Shown: positions 1 through 5,975, numbered from the stretch's first letter. The stretch is DNA of 5,981 nucleotides from Pseudomonadota bacterium (GCA_023423675.1 JAFAFD010000330.1:1-5981), one strand, 5' to 3'. Translations and numbers: made by a program. The notes: generated by a model not told the origin, from the letters alone.

Positions 1-24
1 TTGCCGGCCAGCGGCCGGCACTAC
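1..24 (-). repeat. SMAG/GTAG-type REP element downstream of fimX
   Basis: Read on the minus strand this is GTAG (24-21) followed directly by a perfect 8-base inverted repeat, TGCCGGCC and GGCCGGCA, around a 3-base loop GCT (20-2). A GTAG tetranucleotide at the base of a GC-rich stem-loop is the diagnostic form of the SMAG elements of Stenotrophomonas maltophilia, a REP family thought to be spread by RAYT-type transposases. It sits 19 bases after the fimX stop codon, so it would be transcribed at the 3' end of the fimX message, where such hairpins can stabilise mRNA or help end transcription. There is no T-run after it inside the window, so I do not call it an intrinsic terminator. A second copy forming a dimer could lie beyond the left edge. 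Confidence 0.8.
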
Positions 25-43
25 CATGACGGCATCAGCGGAT

Positions 44-2113
44 TCAGCCGAAATCGAAGTTCATCGACGGCAGTGCCGGGCCGACGAAATCGCCCTGTAC
101 GTAGTCGACGCCTGCACTGAACAGCAGGGTCATCGAGTTGGCATCGCTGACGAACTCGGCAATGGTGCGGATGCCGGCTTCCTGCGCACGCGCGGTGATC
201 TGGCTGATGCGGTCGATGTTCTCGCGGGTCGCCGCCAGGTCGCTGGTGAAGCCGCGGTCCAGCTTGAGGAACTGCGGCTCGAAGTGGGCCAGCAGCTGGA
301 ACGAATCCAGCCCCGAACCAAACTGCTCCAGGCCGATCCGGCAACCCAGCGGGGCGACGTCGGCGAGGAACTGCTGGGCGGCACGCAGGTGGGTGAACAC
401 CTTCACCTCCGGCGCATGCAGCCACAGCCGCTCGCCCGGCACGCCCTGTGCCTGCAGCTGCTGGCGCAGGGTGGCGATCATCTTGGGGTCGTCGAACGAC
501 TCGGGGGTGACCTTGACCAGGATCTGGGTGTCATGGCCAGCCCGCGCACGCGCGCCGAGCACGTCGATCGCCTTCGAGACCACCCAGCGGTTGATGTCGC
601 CCAGCAGGCCGTGCTCCTCGGCAATGCCGAGGAAGGCGGTCGGGCTGAGCAGCTCGCCGTTGTGCTCCAGCCGCAGGTAGGCCTCGTACAGTTCCAGCGG
701 CTCGCCCTGCAGGTTCAGCACCGGCTGGTAGTGCAGCTGGAAGCCGTCGCCGGCCAGCGCCTCGCGGATACGCGCGACCCAGCGCTGCACGCGCTCTTCC
801 TCGATGCGGTCGACCGCGGCCGGGTCGAAGATACGCGTGGTATTGCCGAGGGCGGCAGCAGCCTGCGCACATTCGCTGGCACGCGCCAGCACCTGGCCGA
901 TGCTGGCGATCTTCTCGCCCACCTGCACGCCGCCAAGGCTGACGGTGACCGTGGCCGATCGCGCGCCGATGGTGAACACGTGTGCGGCAAAGGCTTCGCG
1001 GATGCGCTCGGCCATGGCCAGTGTCTGTGCGTAGGCGCCGGACTGCAGCAGCGCGAAGCTGTGTTCGCCGAAGCGTGCCATCTGCGCGTCATCGCCCACC
1101 ACTTCAGCCAGCAGCGCGGCCATCGCGCCGATCAGGGCGTCGGCCGAGTCCAGCCCGATATCGGGGATCAGGCGCGCGTAGTGGTCCGGTTCGACCAGCA
1201 GCAGGCCGAACTGGCCCTCGCTGCGGCCGGCCTGGGCCACCGCATCTTCCACCTGCAACATGAAGGTGGGGCGGTTGAGCAGGCCGGTGACCTGGTCGCG
1301 CTGGCGCAGGTCCTCGACCTCGCGGGCCAGTTCGGTGTCCAGTTCCAAGCGGCGGCGGAACACCACCTGCAGGCAGGATTCGCCTTCGTAGGTGGCGGCG
1401 GTGAATTCCATGGTGGCCGGGAACGCGCTGCCATCCTGGTGGCGCGCGTCCAGCTGATACTGCGGCGGCGGCGCCTCGCCACGGCTGAGCGACTTCAGCA
1501 GCTGCTTGAAGCTGTCCACGTGCTGGGCGGCGACCATGTCCAGCAGCGAGATGCCTTCGATATCGTCGAAGTCCTCATAGCCGAACATCTCCAGATAGGC
1601 ATCGTTTGCACGGATGTGCATGCCTTCGTGGACATAGGCGATGGGGTCGCGCGAAGAAGCGATCAGGGCATCGCAGCGGCGCTCGGTCTCGCGCATCTGC
1701 GCCTCGATGCGGCGCAGGCCACGGCGCGCCTGCAGGTCGACCCACTGGTCGCGCACCACCGCCAGCAGGTGGTCGTTGCGCTGGCGCAGGGCGAGGGCAC
1801 GGACACCGTTGCTGCTGGCCTGGACCAGTTCGTCCTCGTCGATGCGATCGGCCAGCAGGACCAGCGGGATGTCCTTGCCGCTGGCGGCGATGTGCTGGGC
1901 CACCAGTGGCAGCGGGATGCCCTGCGACGGCGAGGCCAGCACCAGGTCGATGGCCTGGCTGGCCAGCACCTGCGACAGCTCGGCCGCATCCTGCGGTCGC
2001 CACGGGCGCACGGCGATGCCGCTGTTGCGCAGGGTGCTGACGATGGCTTCGGCGTTCTCGCCGCTGTCATCGACGATCAGCAGCCGGATGGTGATGTCGT
2101 TCGCGTTCTGCAT
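44..2113 (-). CDS. fimX: FimX-like REC-PAS-GGDEF-EAL cyclic-di-GMP receptor, type IV pilus regulator
   Basis: Encodes 689 aa, close to P. aeruginosa FimX (about 691 aa). Domains in order: receiver-like (about 8-125), PAS (about 142-255), GGDEF (about 270-430), EAL (about 440-685). All enzymatic signatures are eroded. The receiver starts IRLLIVDD but has IDLVLASPS where the phospho-accepting Asp is expected. The GGDEF box reads GEHSF (349-353, in ARFGEHSFALL). The EAL motif reads EAY (477-479, followed by R481) and the usual DDFGTG reads EQFGSG (596-601). This is the known FimX pattern: no cyclase or phosphodiesterase activity, but c-di-GMP binding by the EAL domain and contact with PilZ and the pilus ATPase PilB at the cell pole. 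It is cytoplasmic, with no membrane segment. I chose the Met at 2113 because GGGGAG lies 6 bases upstream and the protein then begins right before the receiver fold; an in-frame ATG at 2167 (707 aa) also has a good AAGGGG. Function is inferred from architecture. Confidence 0.85.
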   Translation of the reverse strand: MQNANDITIRLLIVDDSGENAEAIVSTLRNSGIAVRPWRPQDAAELSQVLASQAIDLVLASPSQGIPLPLVAQHIAASGKDIPLVLLADRIDEDELVQASSNGVRALALRQRNDHLLAVVRDQWVDLQARRGLRRIEAQMRETERRCDALIASSRDPIAYVHEGMHIRANDAYLEMFGYEDFDDIEGISLLDMVAAQHVDSFKQLLKSLSRGEAPPPQYQLDARHQDGSAFPATMEFTAATYEGESCLQVVFRRRLELDTELAREVEDLRQRDQVTGLLNRPTFMLQVEDAVAQAGRSEGQFGLLLVEPDHYARLIPDIGLDSADALIGAMAALLAEVVGDDAQMARFGEHSFALLQSGAYAQTLAMAERIREAFAAHVFTIGARSATVTVSLGGVQVGEKIASIGQVLARASECAQAAAALGNTTRIFDPAAVDRIEEERVQRWVARIREALAGDGFQLHYQPVLNLQGEPLELYEAYLRLEHNGELLSPTAFLGIAEEHGLLGDINRWVVSKAIDVLGARARAGHDTQILVKVTPESFDDPKMIATLRQQLQAQGVPGERLWLHAPEVKVFTHLRAAQQFLADVAPLGCRIGLEQFGSGLDSFQLLAHFEPQFLKLDRGFTSDLAATRENIDRISQITARAQEAGIRTIAEFVSDANSMTLLFSAGVDYVQGDFVGPALPSMNFDFG

Positions 2114-2119
2114 GCACTG

Positions 2120-2125
2120 CTCCCC
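2120..2125 (-). promoter_or_regulatory. Ribosome binding site supporting the fimX start at 2113
   Basis: GGGGAG on the minus strand, 6 bases before the ATG at 2113. It decides between two in-frame starts only partly, because AAGGGG at 2180-2175 lies 7 bases before the other ATG at 2167. The downstream start is preferred because it gives the usual FimX length and leaves no tail in front of the receiver domain. Confidence 0.6.
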
Positions 2126-2204
2126 AATCTGCAAATCTAGATACACGATGCGCGCCAGTCCGTCCATGCGCGCGCCCCTTGCAGCGTTGGAACGGCAATG
2201 CGGT

Positions 2205-3389
2205 TCACACCACGCTGCCCGCGGCATGGCCGCTGGCCCAGGCCCACTGGAAGTTGTAGCCGCCCAGCCAACCGGTCACGTCGAGCACTTCGCCGACGAA
2301 ATGCAGGCCGGGCACGCGCTTGGATTCCATCGTGGCCGACGACACCTCGGCGGTGTCCACGCCGCCCAGGGTGACCTCGGCGGTGCGGTAGCCCTCGGTG
2401 CCGCTGGCCACCAGCGGGAAGGCGCCCAGCAGCTGCCCGGCCTGGCGCAGCACCGGCTCGTCCAGCTGCCGCACCGGGCGGTCCGGCAGCCAGTGTTCGC
2501 ACAGGCGCTGGGCCAGGCGCTTGGGCAGCACCTCGGCCAGCACCGTGCGCAGTTCGGCCGCCGGGCGGTCGCGCTTCATCTGCCGCAGCCACTCGGTCGC
2601 GTCCTGGCCCGGCAGCAGGTCCAGCTCCAGTGCATCGCCGGGTTGCCAGAACGAGGAGATCTGCAGGATGGCCGGCCCGCTGACGCCGCGATGGGTCAGC
2701 AGCATGAAATTCTGGAAGCTTTTGCCGTTGCAGCGCGCCTCGACCGGCAGGGCGACGCCGCTGAGGTCGGCCAGCCGCTCCTGGTGGGTGCCACTGAGGG
2801 TCAGCGGCACCAGACCGGCGCGGGTGGGCAGCACCTGGTGGCCGAACTGGCGGGCCAGCTCATAACCGAAGCCGGTGGCGCCCATGCTCGGGATGGACAG
2901 CCCGCCGGTGGCCACCACCAGCGAGGCGCAGTGGAACAGGCCCTGGCTGGTCTGCACGCGGAAGCCATCGCTGCCGTGCTCGATGCGCTGCACGCCGCAG
3001 TCGGTACGGATCTGCACGCCCGCAGCCTGGCACTCGTCCACCAGCATCTTCACGATCTGCTTGGACGAGATGTCGCAGAACAGCTGCCCCAGTTCCTTCT
3101 CGTGATGAGCAATGCCGTGCTTGTCCACCATCTCGATGAAGTGCCACGGCGAATAGCGCGCCAGGGCCGACTTGCAGAAATGCGGGTTGGCGGAGACGAA
3201 GTTGGCCGGGGTAGTGCCGGTGTTGGTGAAGTTGCAGCGGCCACCACCGGACATCAGGATCTTCTTGCCGACCTTGTTGGCATGGTCGATCACCTGCACG
3301 TGGCGGCCGCGCTGGCCGGCAGTAATCGCGGTCATCAGGCCAGCCGCGCCGGCGCCGATGACCAGCACGTCGCAGCGGATCGTGTTCAT
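2205..3389 (-). CDS. HI0933/YhiN-family FAD-dependent flavoprotein (BaiN-like)
   Basis: A 394-aa cytoplasmic flavoprotein of the HI0933 (YhiN, BaiN/RdsA) family. The N-terminus carries the Rossmann dinucleotide-binding motif GAGAAG (12-17, in DVLVIGAGAAGL) and the family block GGGRCNFTN (48-56). Further family blocks are ATGGLSIPSMGATG (160-173), TRAGLVPL (189-196), LTHRGVSGPAIL (231-242), AEVTLGGV (337-344) and, at the C-terminus, HFVGEVLDVTGWLGGYNF (363-380), which closes the FAD site. Length is normal for the family. The start at 3389 overlaps the yaeQ stop in an ATGA, with only AAGG directly against the ATG, so translation is probably coupled to yaeQ. The open frame extends upstream to 3590, but that stretch is antisense-like shadow of yaeQ and is not used. 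The substrate is unknown: the family name BaiN comes from a gut Clostridium bile-acid enzyme and should not be transferred here. Confidence 0.92.
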   Translation of the reverse strand: MNTIRCDVLVIGAGAAGLMTAITAGQRGRHVQVIDHANKVGKKILMSGGGRCNFTNTGTTPANFVSANPHFCKSALARYSPWHFIEMVDKHGIAHHEKELGQLFCDISSKQIVKMLVDECQAAGVQIRTDCGVQRIEHGSDGFRVQTSQGLFHCASLVVATGGLSIPSMGATGFGYELARQFGHQVLPTRAGLVPLTLSGTHQERLADLSGVALPVEARCNGKSFQNFMLLTHRGVSGPAILQISSFWQPGDALELDLLPGQDATEWLRQMKRDRPAAELRTVLAEVLPKRLAQRLCEHWLPDRPVRQLDEPVLRQAGQLLGAFPLVASGTEGYRTAEVTLGGVDTAEVSSATMESKRVPGLHFVGEVLDVTGWLGGYNFQWAWASGHAAGSVV

Positions 3390-3934
3390 GCCTTGGCGCG
3401 CTTGCGCCAGTTCGGAATGATGTCGAGCTGCATCTGGTCGTTGATGATCTGCACTTCGCCATCCTGGATCAGCACGCTGAACCGCATGGCGCGCTGGATC
3501 TGCTGGCCCCACTGTTCGACGAAGGCGCCGTCGAGGTCGACCACCGACAGGTTGTCGAAGCGGGCCAGGGCCTTGCCCTGCTTGTTCCACCAGATCTCGG
3601 AGGCATTGCCGCCGTAGTTCACCACCTGCACCTGCCGGCTGCGGTTGCAGGCCTTGCGGATGCGCGACTCATCGGGATGGCCGAGGTCGATCCACTGCAG
3701 GATGTCGCCGGTGTAATCGTGGTTCCACAGGTCCGGCTCGTCGTCGGTGCTCAGGCCGCGGCCGAACTCCAGGCGATCGTCGGCGTTGAGGGCGAAGGCG
3801 AGCAGGCGCACCATCAGGCGCTCGTCGGTTTCCGACGGGTGCTGGGCCAGGGTCAGGTTGTGGGTCGCGTAGTAGCCGCGATCCATGTCGCTGATCTGCA
3901 GCTCGGCCTTGCGGATGGTGGCGGTGAGGGCCAT
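3386..3934 (-). CDS. yaeQ: YaeQ family protein
   Basis: Encodes 182 aa, matching E. coli YaeQ (about 181 aa) along its whole length. Recognisable blocks are the N-terminal MALTATIRKAELQISDMDRG (1-20), YYATHNLTLAQHPSETDERL (21-40), LLAFALNADDRLEFGRGLS (44-62), WIDLGHPDESRIRKAC (81-96) and VVNYGG (104-109). The family has a compact fold related to PD-(D/E)XK nucleases; D83, the acidic D88/E89 and K94 in the WIDLG block are the residues I would place at that site. No nuclease activity is established to my knowledge; older work linked YaeQ to RfaH suppression in enterobacteria, which was later doubted. It is the first gene of a tight pair with the flavoprotein (4-base ATGA overlap). The ATG at 3934 has only a weak Shine-Dalgarno (GGA about 6 bases upstream); a GTG at 3949 is a less likely alternative. 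Confidence 0.93.
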   Translation of the reverse strand: MALTATIRKAELQISDMDRGYYATHNLTLAQHPSETDERLMVRLLAFALNADDRLEFGRGLSTDDEPDLWNHDYTGDILQWIDLGHPDESRIRKACNRSRQVQVVNYGGNASEIWWNKQGKALARFDNLSVVDLDGAFVEQWGQQIQRAMRFSVLIQDGEVQIINDQMQLDIIPNWRKRAKA

Positions 3935-3960
3935 GGGGAATCCGTGCACTAAAGACGACC

Positions 3961-3989
3961 ATGATAGAGGTTTGCCCGAAGGGTGTCCG
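3961..3989 (-). promoter_or_regulatory. Candidate sigma-70 promoter for yaeQ-flavoprotein
   Basis: On the minus strand, CGGACA (3989-3984; 4 of 6 to TTGACA) and TATCAT (3966-3961; 5 of 6 to TATAAT) are separated by 17 bases. Transcription would begin near 3953, giving a leader of about 20 bases before the yaeQ ATG. It lies in the 120-base divergent gap with the pseudouridine synthase gene. Called from consensus match only. Confidence 0.4.
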
Positions 3990-4054
3990 TGGTCGGGGTG
4001 TCTGTCGGGCGTCAACGGTGGCACCCTTGCTGTCTTACCGCTGATGGACCGCAT

Positions 4055-4933
4055 ATGACGACGCTGCCCAGCCGCCTGCAGCTGCCGCCAGGGGACTGGT
4101 CGAACCTGCTCGACGGGCTGTGCGCGCGTTTCCCGCGCATCGACCGCGCGCAGTGGCAGGACCGGTTCGCCCGCGGCCGCGTGCAGGACGCGCAGGGCAG
4201 GGCGCTTGCGGCGGACCAGCCCTGGCAGGTCGGGCTGGAGATCCTCTATTTCCGTGAGGTCAGCGACGAGCCGTCCATTCCGTTCAGCGAGCGCATCCTC
4301 TACCAGGACGAGCACCTGTTGGTGGCCGACAAGCCGCATTACCTGCCGGTGACCCCGGCAGGCGGCTACGTGCGGGAGACGCTGCTGGCGCGCCTGGTGG
4401 CGCAGACCGGCAATGCCGACCTGGTGCCGCTGCACCGGCTGGACCGGCTCACCGCCGGGCTGGTGCTGTTCTCGCAGCGGCCGGATTCGCGCGACGCCTA
4501 CCAACGCCTGTTCCGCGAGCGGCGCATCGACAAGACCTACGAAGCGCTGGCGCCGGCGCTGCCGGGCCTGGTGTTTCCGTTGCAGCGGCTGAGCCGGATC
4601 GTGGCCGGCGAGCCATTCTTCCGCATGGCCGAAGTGCCGGGCGAGGTAAACGCGCGCACCACTGTTGAGGTGATCGCGGCTGACGGCGCGGTCTGGCAGT
4701 ACCGGCTGCAGCCGGAAACCGGGCGCAAGCACCAGCTGCGGGTGCATATGGCGGCCCTGGGTGCGCCGATCCTCGGCGATGACCTGTACCCGCAGCTGCG
4801 GCCGGCGGCCGATCCGTTGCAGGCGCCGCCGTTGCAGCTGCTGGCGCGGGCCCTGGCGTTCCAGGATCCGCTGAGCGGGGAGCGGCGGGCGTTCAGCAGC
4901 GAGCGCGCGTTGCAGCTGCCGGAAAGGCGCTGA
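4055..4933 (+). CDS. RluA-family pseudouridine synthase
   Basis: Encodes 292 aa. It converts specific uridines in rRNA or tRNA to pseudouridine. The catalytic block PLHRLDRLTAGLVLF (125-139) contains the active-site Asp130 in HRLD, as in RluA/RluD. The C-terminal RNA-binding block PETGRKHQLRVHMAALGAPI (220-239) followed by LGDDLY (240-245) is canonical for the family, as is FRERRIDKTYEAL (153-165). Residues about 28-70 (RIDRAQWQDRFARGRVQ and following) look like a divergent S4-type RNA-binding domain ahead of the synthase core. The ATG at 4055 is preferred, with a weak GGA 6 bases upstream; the frame is open back to 3983 but that part is not protein-like. It is divergent from yaeQ and nearly meets yaiI tail to tail. 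Which uridine it modifies cannot be read from sequence. Confidence 0.92.
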   Translation: MTTLPSRLQLPPGDWSNLLDGLCARFPRIDRAQWQDRFARGRVQDAQGRALAADQPWQVGLEILYFREVSDEPSIPFSERILYQDEHLLVADKPHYLPVTPAGGYVRETLLARLVAQTGNADLVPLHRLDRLTAGLVLFSQRPDSRDAYQRLFRERRIDKTYEALAPALPGLVFPLQRLSRIVAGEPFFRMAEVPGEVNARTTVEVIAADGAVWQYRLQPETGRKHQLRVHMAALGAPILGDDLYPQLRPAADPLQAPPLQLLARALAFQDPLSGERRAFSSERALQLPERR

Positions 4934-4940
4934 TCAGCGC
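4927..4940. repeat. 14-base perfect palindrome between convergent genes
   Basis: GCGCTGATCAGCGC is its own reverse complement and contains the TGA stop of the pseudouridine synthase gene. It nearly fills the 17-base gap to the stop of yaiI. As RNA it could form a 5-bp stem with a 4-base loop from either strand, but no T-run follows on either side, so a bidirectional terminator is only a possibility. Confidence 0.5.
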
Positions 4941-4950
4941 GGTTGCAGCC

Positions 4951-5436
4951 TCACGGCTTCACACGGGCCAGCCAGCGGTCCAGCTCGGCGGCGAACAGCT
5001 GGCGGTCGCGCTGGCCCAACGGCGGCGGGCCGCCGGTCTGGACGCCTGCGCCACGCAGTTCTTCCATGAAATTGCGCATCGACAGCCGCTCGGCCATGTT
5101 GTTGGCGGTGTATAGCTGCCCGCGCGGGTTCAGGGCGACGGCCTTCTTTTCCAGCACCAGCGCGGCCAGCGGGATGTCCTGGGTGACCACCAGGTCGCCG
5201 GCGGCCACCCGTTCGACGATGGCGCTGTCGGCCACGTCCAGGCCCTGCGGCACCTGGATGGAGCGCAGCCAGCGCGAGGGTGGGGTGCGGATCCACTGGT
5301 TGGCGACCATGGTCAGCTCCAGGCCGACCCGCTCGGCGGCGCGGAAAAGGATGTCGCGAATGACGCCGGGGCAGGCGTCTGCATCGACCCAGATCCTCGG
5401 TCGGCCCTGTTCAGCTAGGGTTTCAGCTTCAGTCAT
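4951..5436 (-). CDS. yaiI: YaiI/YqxD family protein (DUF188, UPF0178), predicted PIN-like
   Basis: Encodes 161 aa, slightly longer than E. coli YaiI (about 152 aa) because of a short N-terminal tail. Family blocks in order: [16 protein letters not shown] (15-30), MVANQWI (43-49), [20 protein letters not shown] (62-81) running into [16 protein letters not shown] (82-97), [10 protein letters not shown] (101-110), [17 protein letters not shown] (112-128), and [20 protein letters not shown] (135-154). The conserved acidic residues (D18, D20, D67, D70, D87) suit a metal-binding PIN-like nuclease fold, as predicted for this family, but no substrate or activity is known. Cytoplasmic. It is a single gene, convergent with the pseudouridine synthase and divergent from the cold-shock gene. 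The start has only GGG close to the ATG, and that sequence is part of an inverted repeat (see 5437-5454). Confidence 0.93.
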   Translation of the reverse strand: MTEAETLAEQGRPRIWVDADACPGVIRDILFRAAERVGLELTMVANQWIRTPPSRWLRSIQVPQGLDVADSAIVERVAAGDLVVTQDIPLAALVLEKKAVALNPRGQLYTANNMAERLSMRNFMEELRGAGVQTGGPPPLGQRDRQLFAAELDRWLARVKP

Positions 5437-5454
5437 CTACCCAGTGTAGGGTAG
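5437..5454 (-). promoter_or_regulatory. Inverted repeat covering the yaiI ribosome-binding region
   Basis: On the minus strand CTACCC, a 6-base spacer TACACT, and GGGTAG form a perfect 6-bp dyad ending on the base before the yaiI ATG. In RNA, the GGG that would have to serve as Shine-Dalgarno is base-paired in the stem. In DNA the dyad could equally be an operator. The inverted repeat is seen directly; a regulatory role is inference. Confidence 0.4.
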
Positions 5455-5593
5455 GAAAATCCTGAATGGGGACTCGGGTTTAGCCTCGATCCAGTGCCAA
5501 GCCTTGCCACGCCTGGCGGGGCAGGCGATGCGAATGAATGTCAGGGCTATCGCTTTTTCCCCAAAACACGCGTATCGTTCGACCCACTGTGTT

Positions 5594-5602
5594 TGCTAGG
5601 GT
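5594..5602 (+). promoter_or_regulatory. Possible extended -10 promoter element for csp
   Basis: TGCTAGGGT matches the extended -10 form TGNTANNNT. No good -35 box sits at 16-18 bases upstream (TTCGAC at 5578 is too close), although the A/T-richer stretch before it could help. Use of this element would give a leader of about 130 bases, similar in kind to the long leaders of cspA-type genes. Weak call. Confidence 0.25.
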
Positions 5603-5636
5603 CACCGTGAATCGTGGCCTGGTGCAGTTGATCTCA

Positions 5637-5657
5637 CGATCCGCTCATCGATCCGCT
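5637..5657 (+). repeat. 9-base tandem direct repeat in csp leader region
   Basis: CGATCCGCT occurs at 5637-5645 and again at 5649-5657, a 12-base period, about one turn of DNA and a little more. It lies about 80-100 bases before the csp start codon, inside the presumed leader. Function unknown. Confidence 0.5.
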
Positions 5658-5681
5658 TTACCAACGCCTGCAACTCAGTCT

Positions 5682-5712
5682 CGGCCCCGATTCCCGGTGG
5701 CTGCGATTTTTT
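5682..5712 (+). promoter_or_regulatory. Terminator-like hairpin plus T6 in the csp 5' leader (candidate attenuator)
   Basis: The arm CGGCCCCG (5682-5689) pairs with CGG-T-GGCTG (5695-5703), with a 5-base loop ATTCC, a single bulged T at 5698 and one G-U pair (5683/5702), giving 8 bp. CGA and then six T (5707-5712) follow. This is the layout of an intrinsic terminator, but it sits 26 bases before the csp ATG and on the sense strand. It may act as a conditional attenuator or temperature-sensitive leader element, or the T-run may simply be an unstructured U-rich stretch ahead of the ribosome site. Pairing is worked out by hand. Confidence 0.4.
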
Positions 5713-5738
5713 CAACATGTGTTTCAGGAGTTAGTCAA

Positions 5739-5948
5739 ATGTCTGATCGTCAGACCGGCACCGTCAAGTGGTTCAACGACGCCAAGGGCTTCGGCTTCAT
5801 CACCCCGGAAAGCGGCCCGGACCTGTTCGTGCACTTCCGTGCAATCCAGGGCACCGGCTTCAAGACCCTGCAGGAAGGCCAGAAGGTTACCTTCATCGCC
5901 GTCCAGGGCCAGAAGGGTATGCAGGCTGACCAGGTGCAGGCGGTCTAA
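5739..5948 (+). CDS. cspA: CspA-family cold-shock protein (RNA/ssDNA chaperone)
   Basis: A 69-aa single cold-shock domain (OB fold), the standard length. [16 protein letters not shown] (6-21) contains the aromatic RNA-binding surface and RNP1 (KGFGFI, 16-21); LFVHFRAI (29-36) is RNP2, with Arg34 where E. coli CspA has Ser. The C-terminus [13 protein letters not shown] (57-69) takes the place of the usual GPAAANV region. Such proteins bind single-stranded RNA and DNA, melt secondary structure and can act as antiterminators. The start is firm: AGGAG (5726-5730) lies 8 bases before the ATG, and the protein begins at the normal family N-terminus; the frame stays open upstream to 5538 but without family sequence. 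Monocistronic, with a long leader and a stem-loop just after the stop. Genomes of this group carry several csp paralogues, so the letter in the symbol and cold induction itself are uncertain. Confidence 0.95.
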   Translation: MSDRQTGTVKWFNDAKGFGFITPESGPDLFVHFRAIQGTGFKTLQEGQKVTFIAVQGQKGMQADQVQAV

Positions 5949-5952
5949 TCCG

Positions 5953-5975
5953 TCTGCTACCGTTTGGTAGCCAGA
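5953..5975 (+). terminator. Stem-loop after csp, probable terminator cut by window edge
   Basis: GCTACC (5956-5961), loop GTTT, and GGTAGC (5966-5971) form a perfect 6-bp stem; skipping C5972 lets TCT (5953-5955) pair with AGA (5973-5975) for three more. It starts 4 bases after the csp TAA. Only 6 bases remain in the window after it, with no T-run seen, so terminator function is likely by position but not shown. Confidence 0.5.

Larger units (their letters stand above)
5437..5738. other. 302-base divergent intergenic region between yaiI and csp
   Basis: No convincing gene lies here. The left part (5437-5530) holds the yaiI start-site dyad and an imperfect inverted repeat at 5503-5525 (TTGCC and GGCAG arms with one A/G mismatch, loop CCTGG). 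The middle (5548-5570) is locally A/T-richer (CTTTTTCCCCAAAAC). The right part contains the likely csp promoter and its long leader with a direct repeat and a hairpin, listed separately. No clear -35/-10 pair for yaiI was found on the minus strand. Confidence 0.7.

Noticed and set aside
26..2140. 704-codon open frame on the plus strand opposite fimX
   Set aside because: It mirrors the fimX codons in a GC-rich genome, where antisense frames often stay open. The translation has no recognisable domain and is rich in Q, H, A and R as expected for such a shadow.
2114..2204. Promoter for fimX in the 91-base gap
   Set aside because: Best pairs found on the minus strand (for example TGGACG with TATCTA, 17-base spacing) match consensus too poorly at the -10 to call.
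1641..3617. 658-codon open frame on the plus strand across the fimX 5' end, the flavoprotein and part of yaeQ
   Set aside because: It runs antisense through three well-supported genes and the gap between two of them; composition is low-information and no family motif is visible.
3935..4747. Upstream extension of the yaeQ frame through the divergent gap and the pseudouridine synthase gene
   Set aside because: Family sequence begins exactly at the Met encoded at 3934; the extension is antisense shadow with arginine-rich, motif-free sequence.
5503..5525. Imperfect inverted repeat considered as a second SMAG element
   Set aside because: It lacks the GTAG end and the perfect stem; arms contain a mismatch and a wobble pair. 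Kept only as a note in the intergenic entry.
5534..5599. 21-codon small frame (ATG at 5534, TAG at 5597-5599) as a leader peptide for csp
   Set aside because: No Shine-Dalgarno ahead of it, no notable residue pattern, and it ends within the candidate promoter element.
5538..5738. N-terminal extension of the cold-shock frame to an ATG at 5538
   Set aside because: The 69-aa product from 5739 is the complete standard family protein with a strong AGGAG; the extension has no similarity and no ribosome site.
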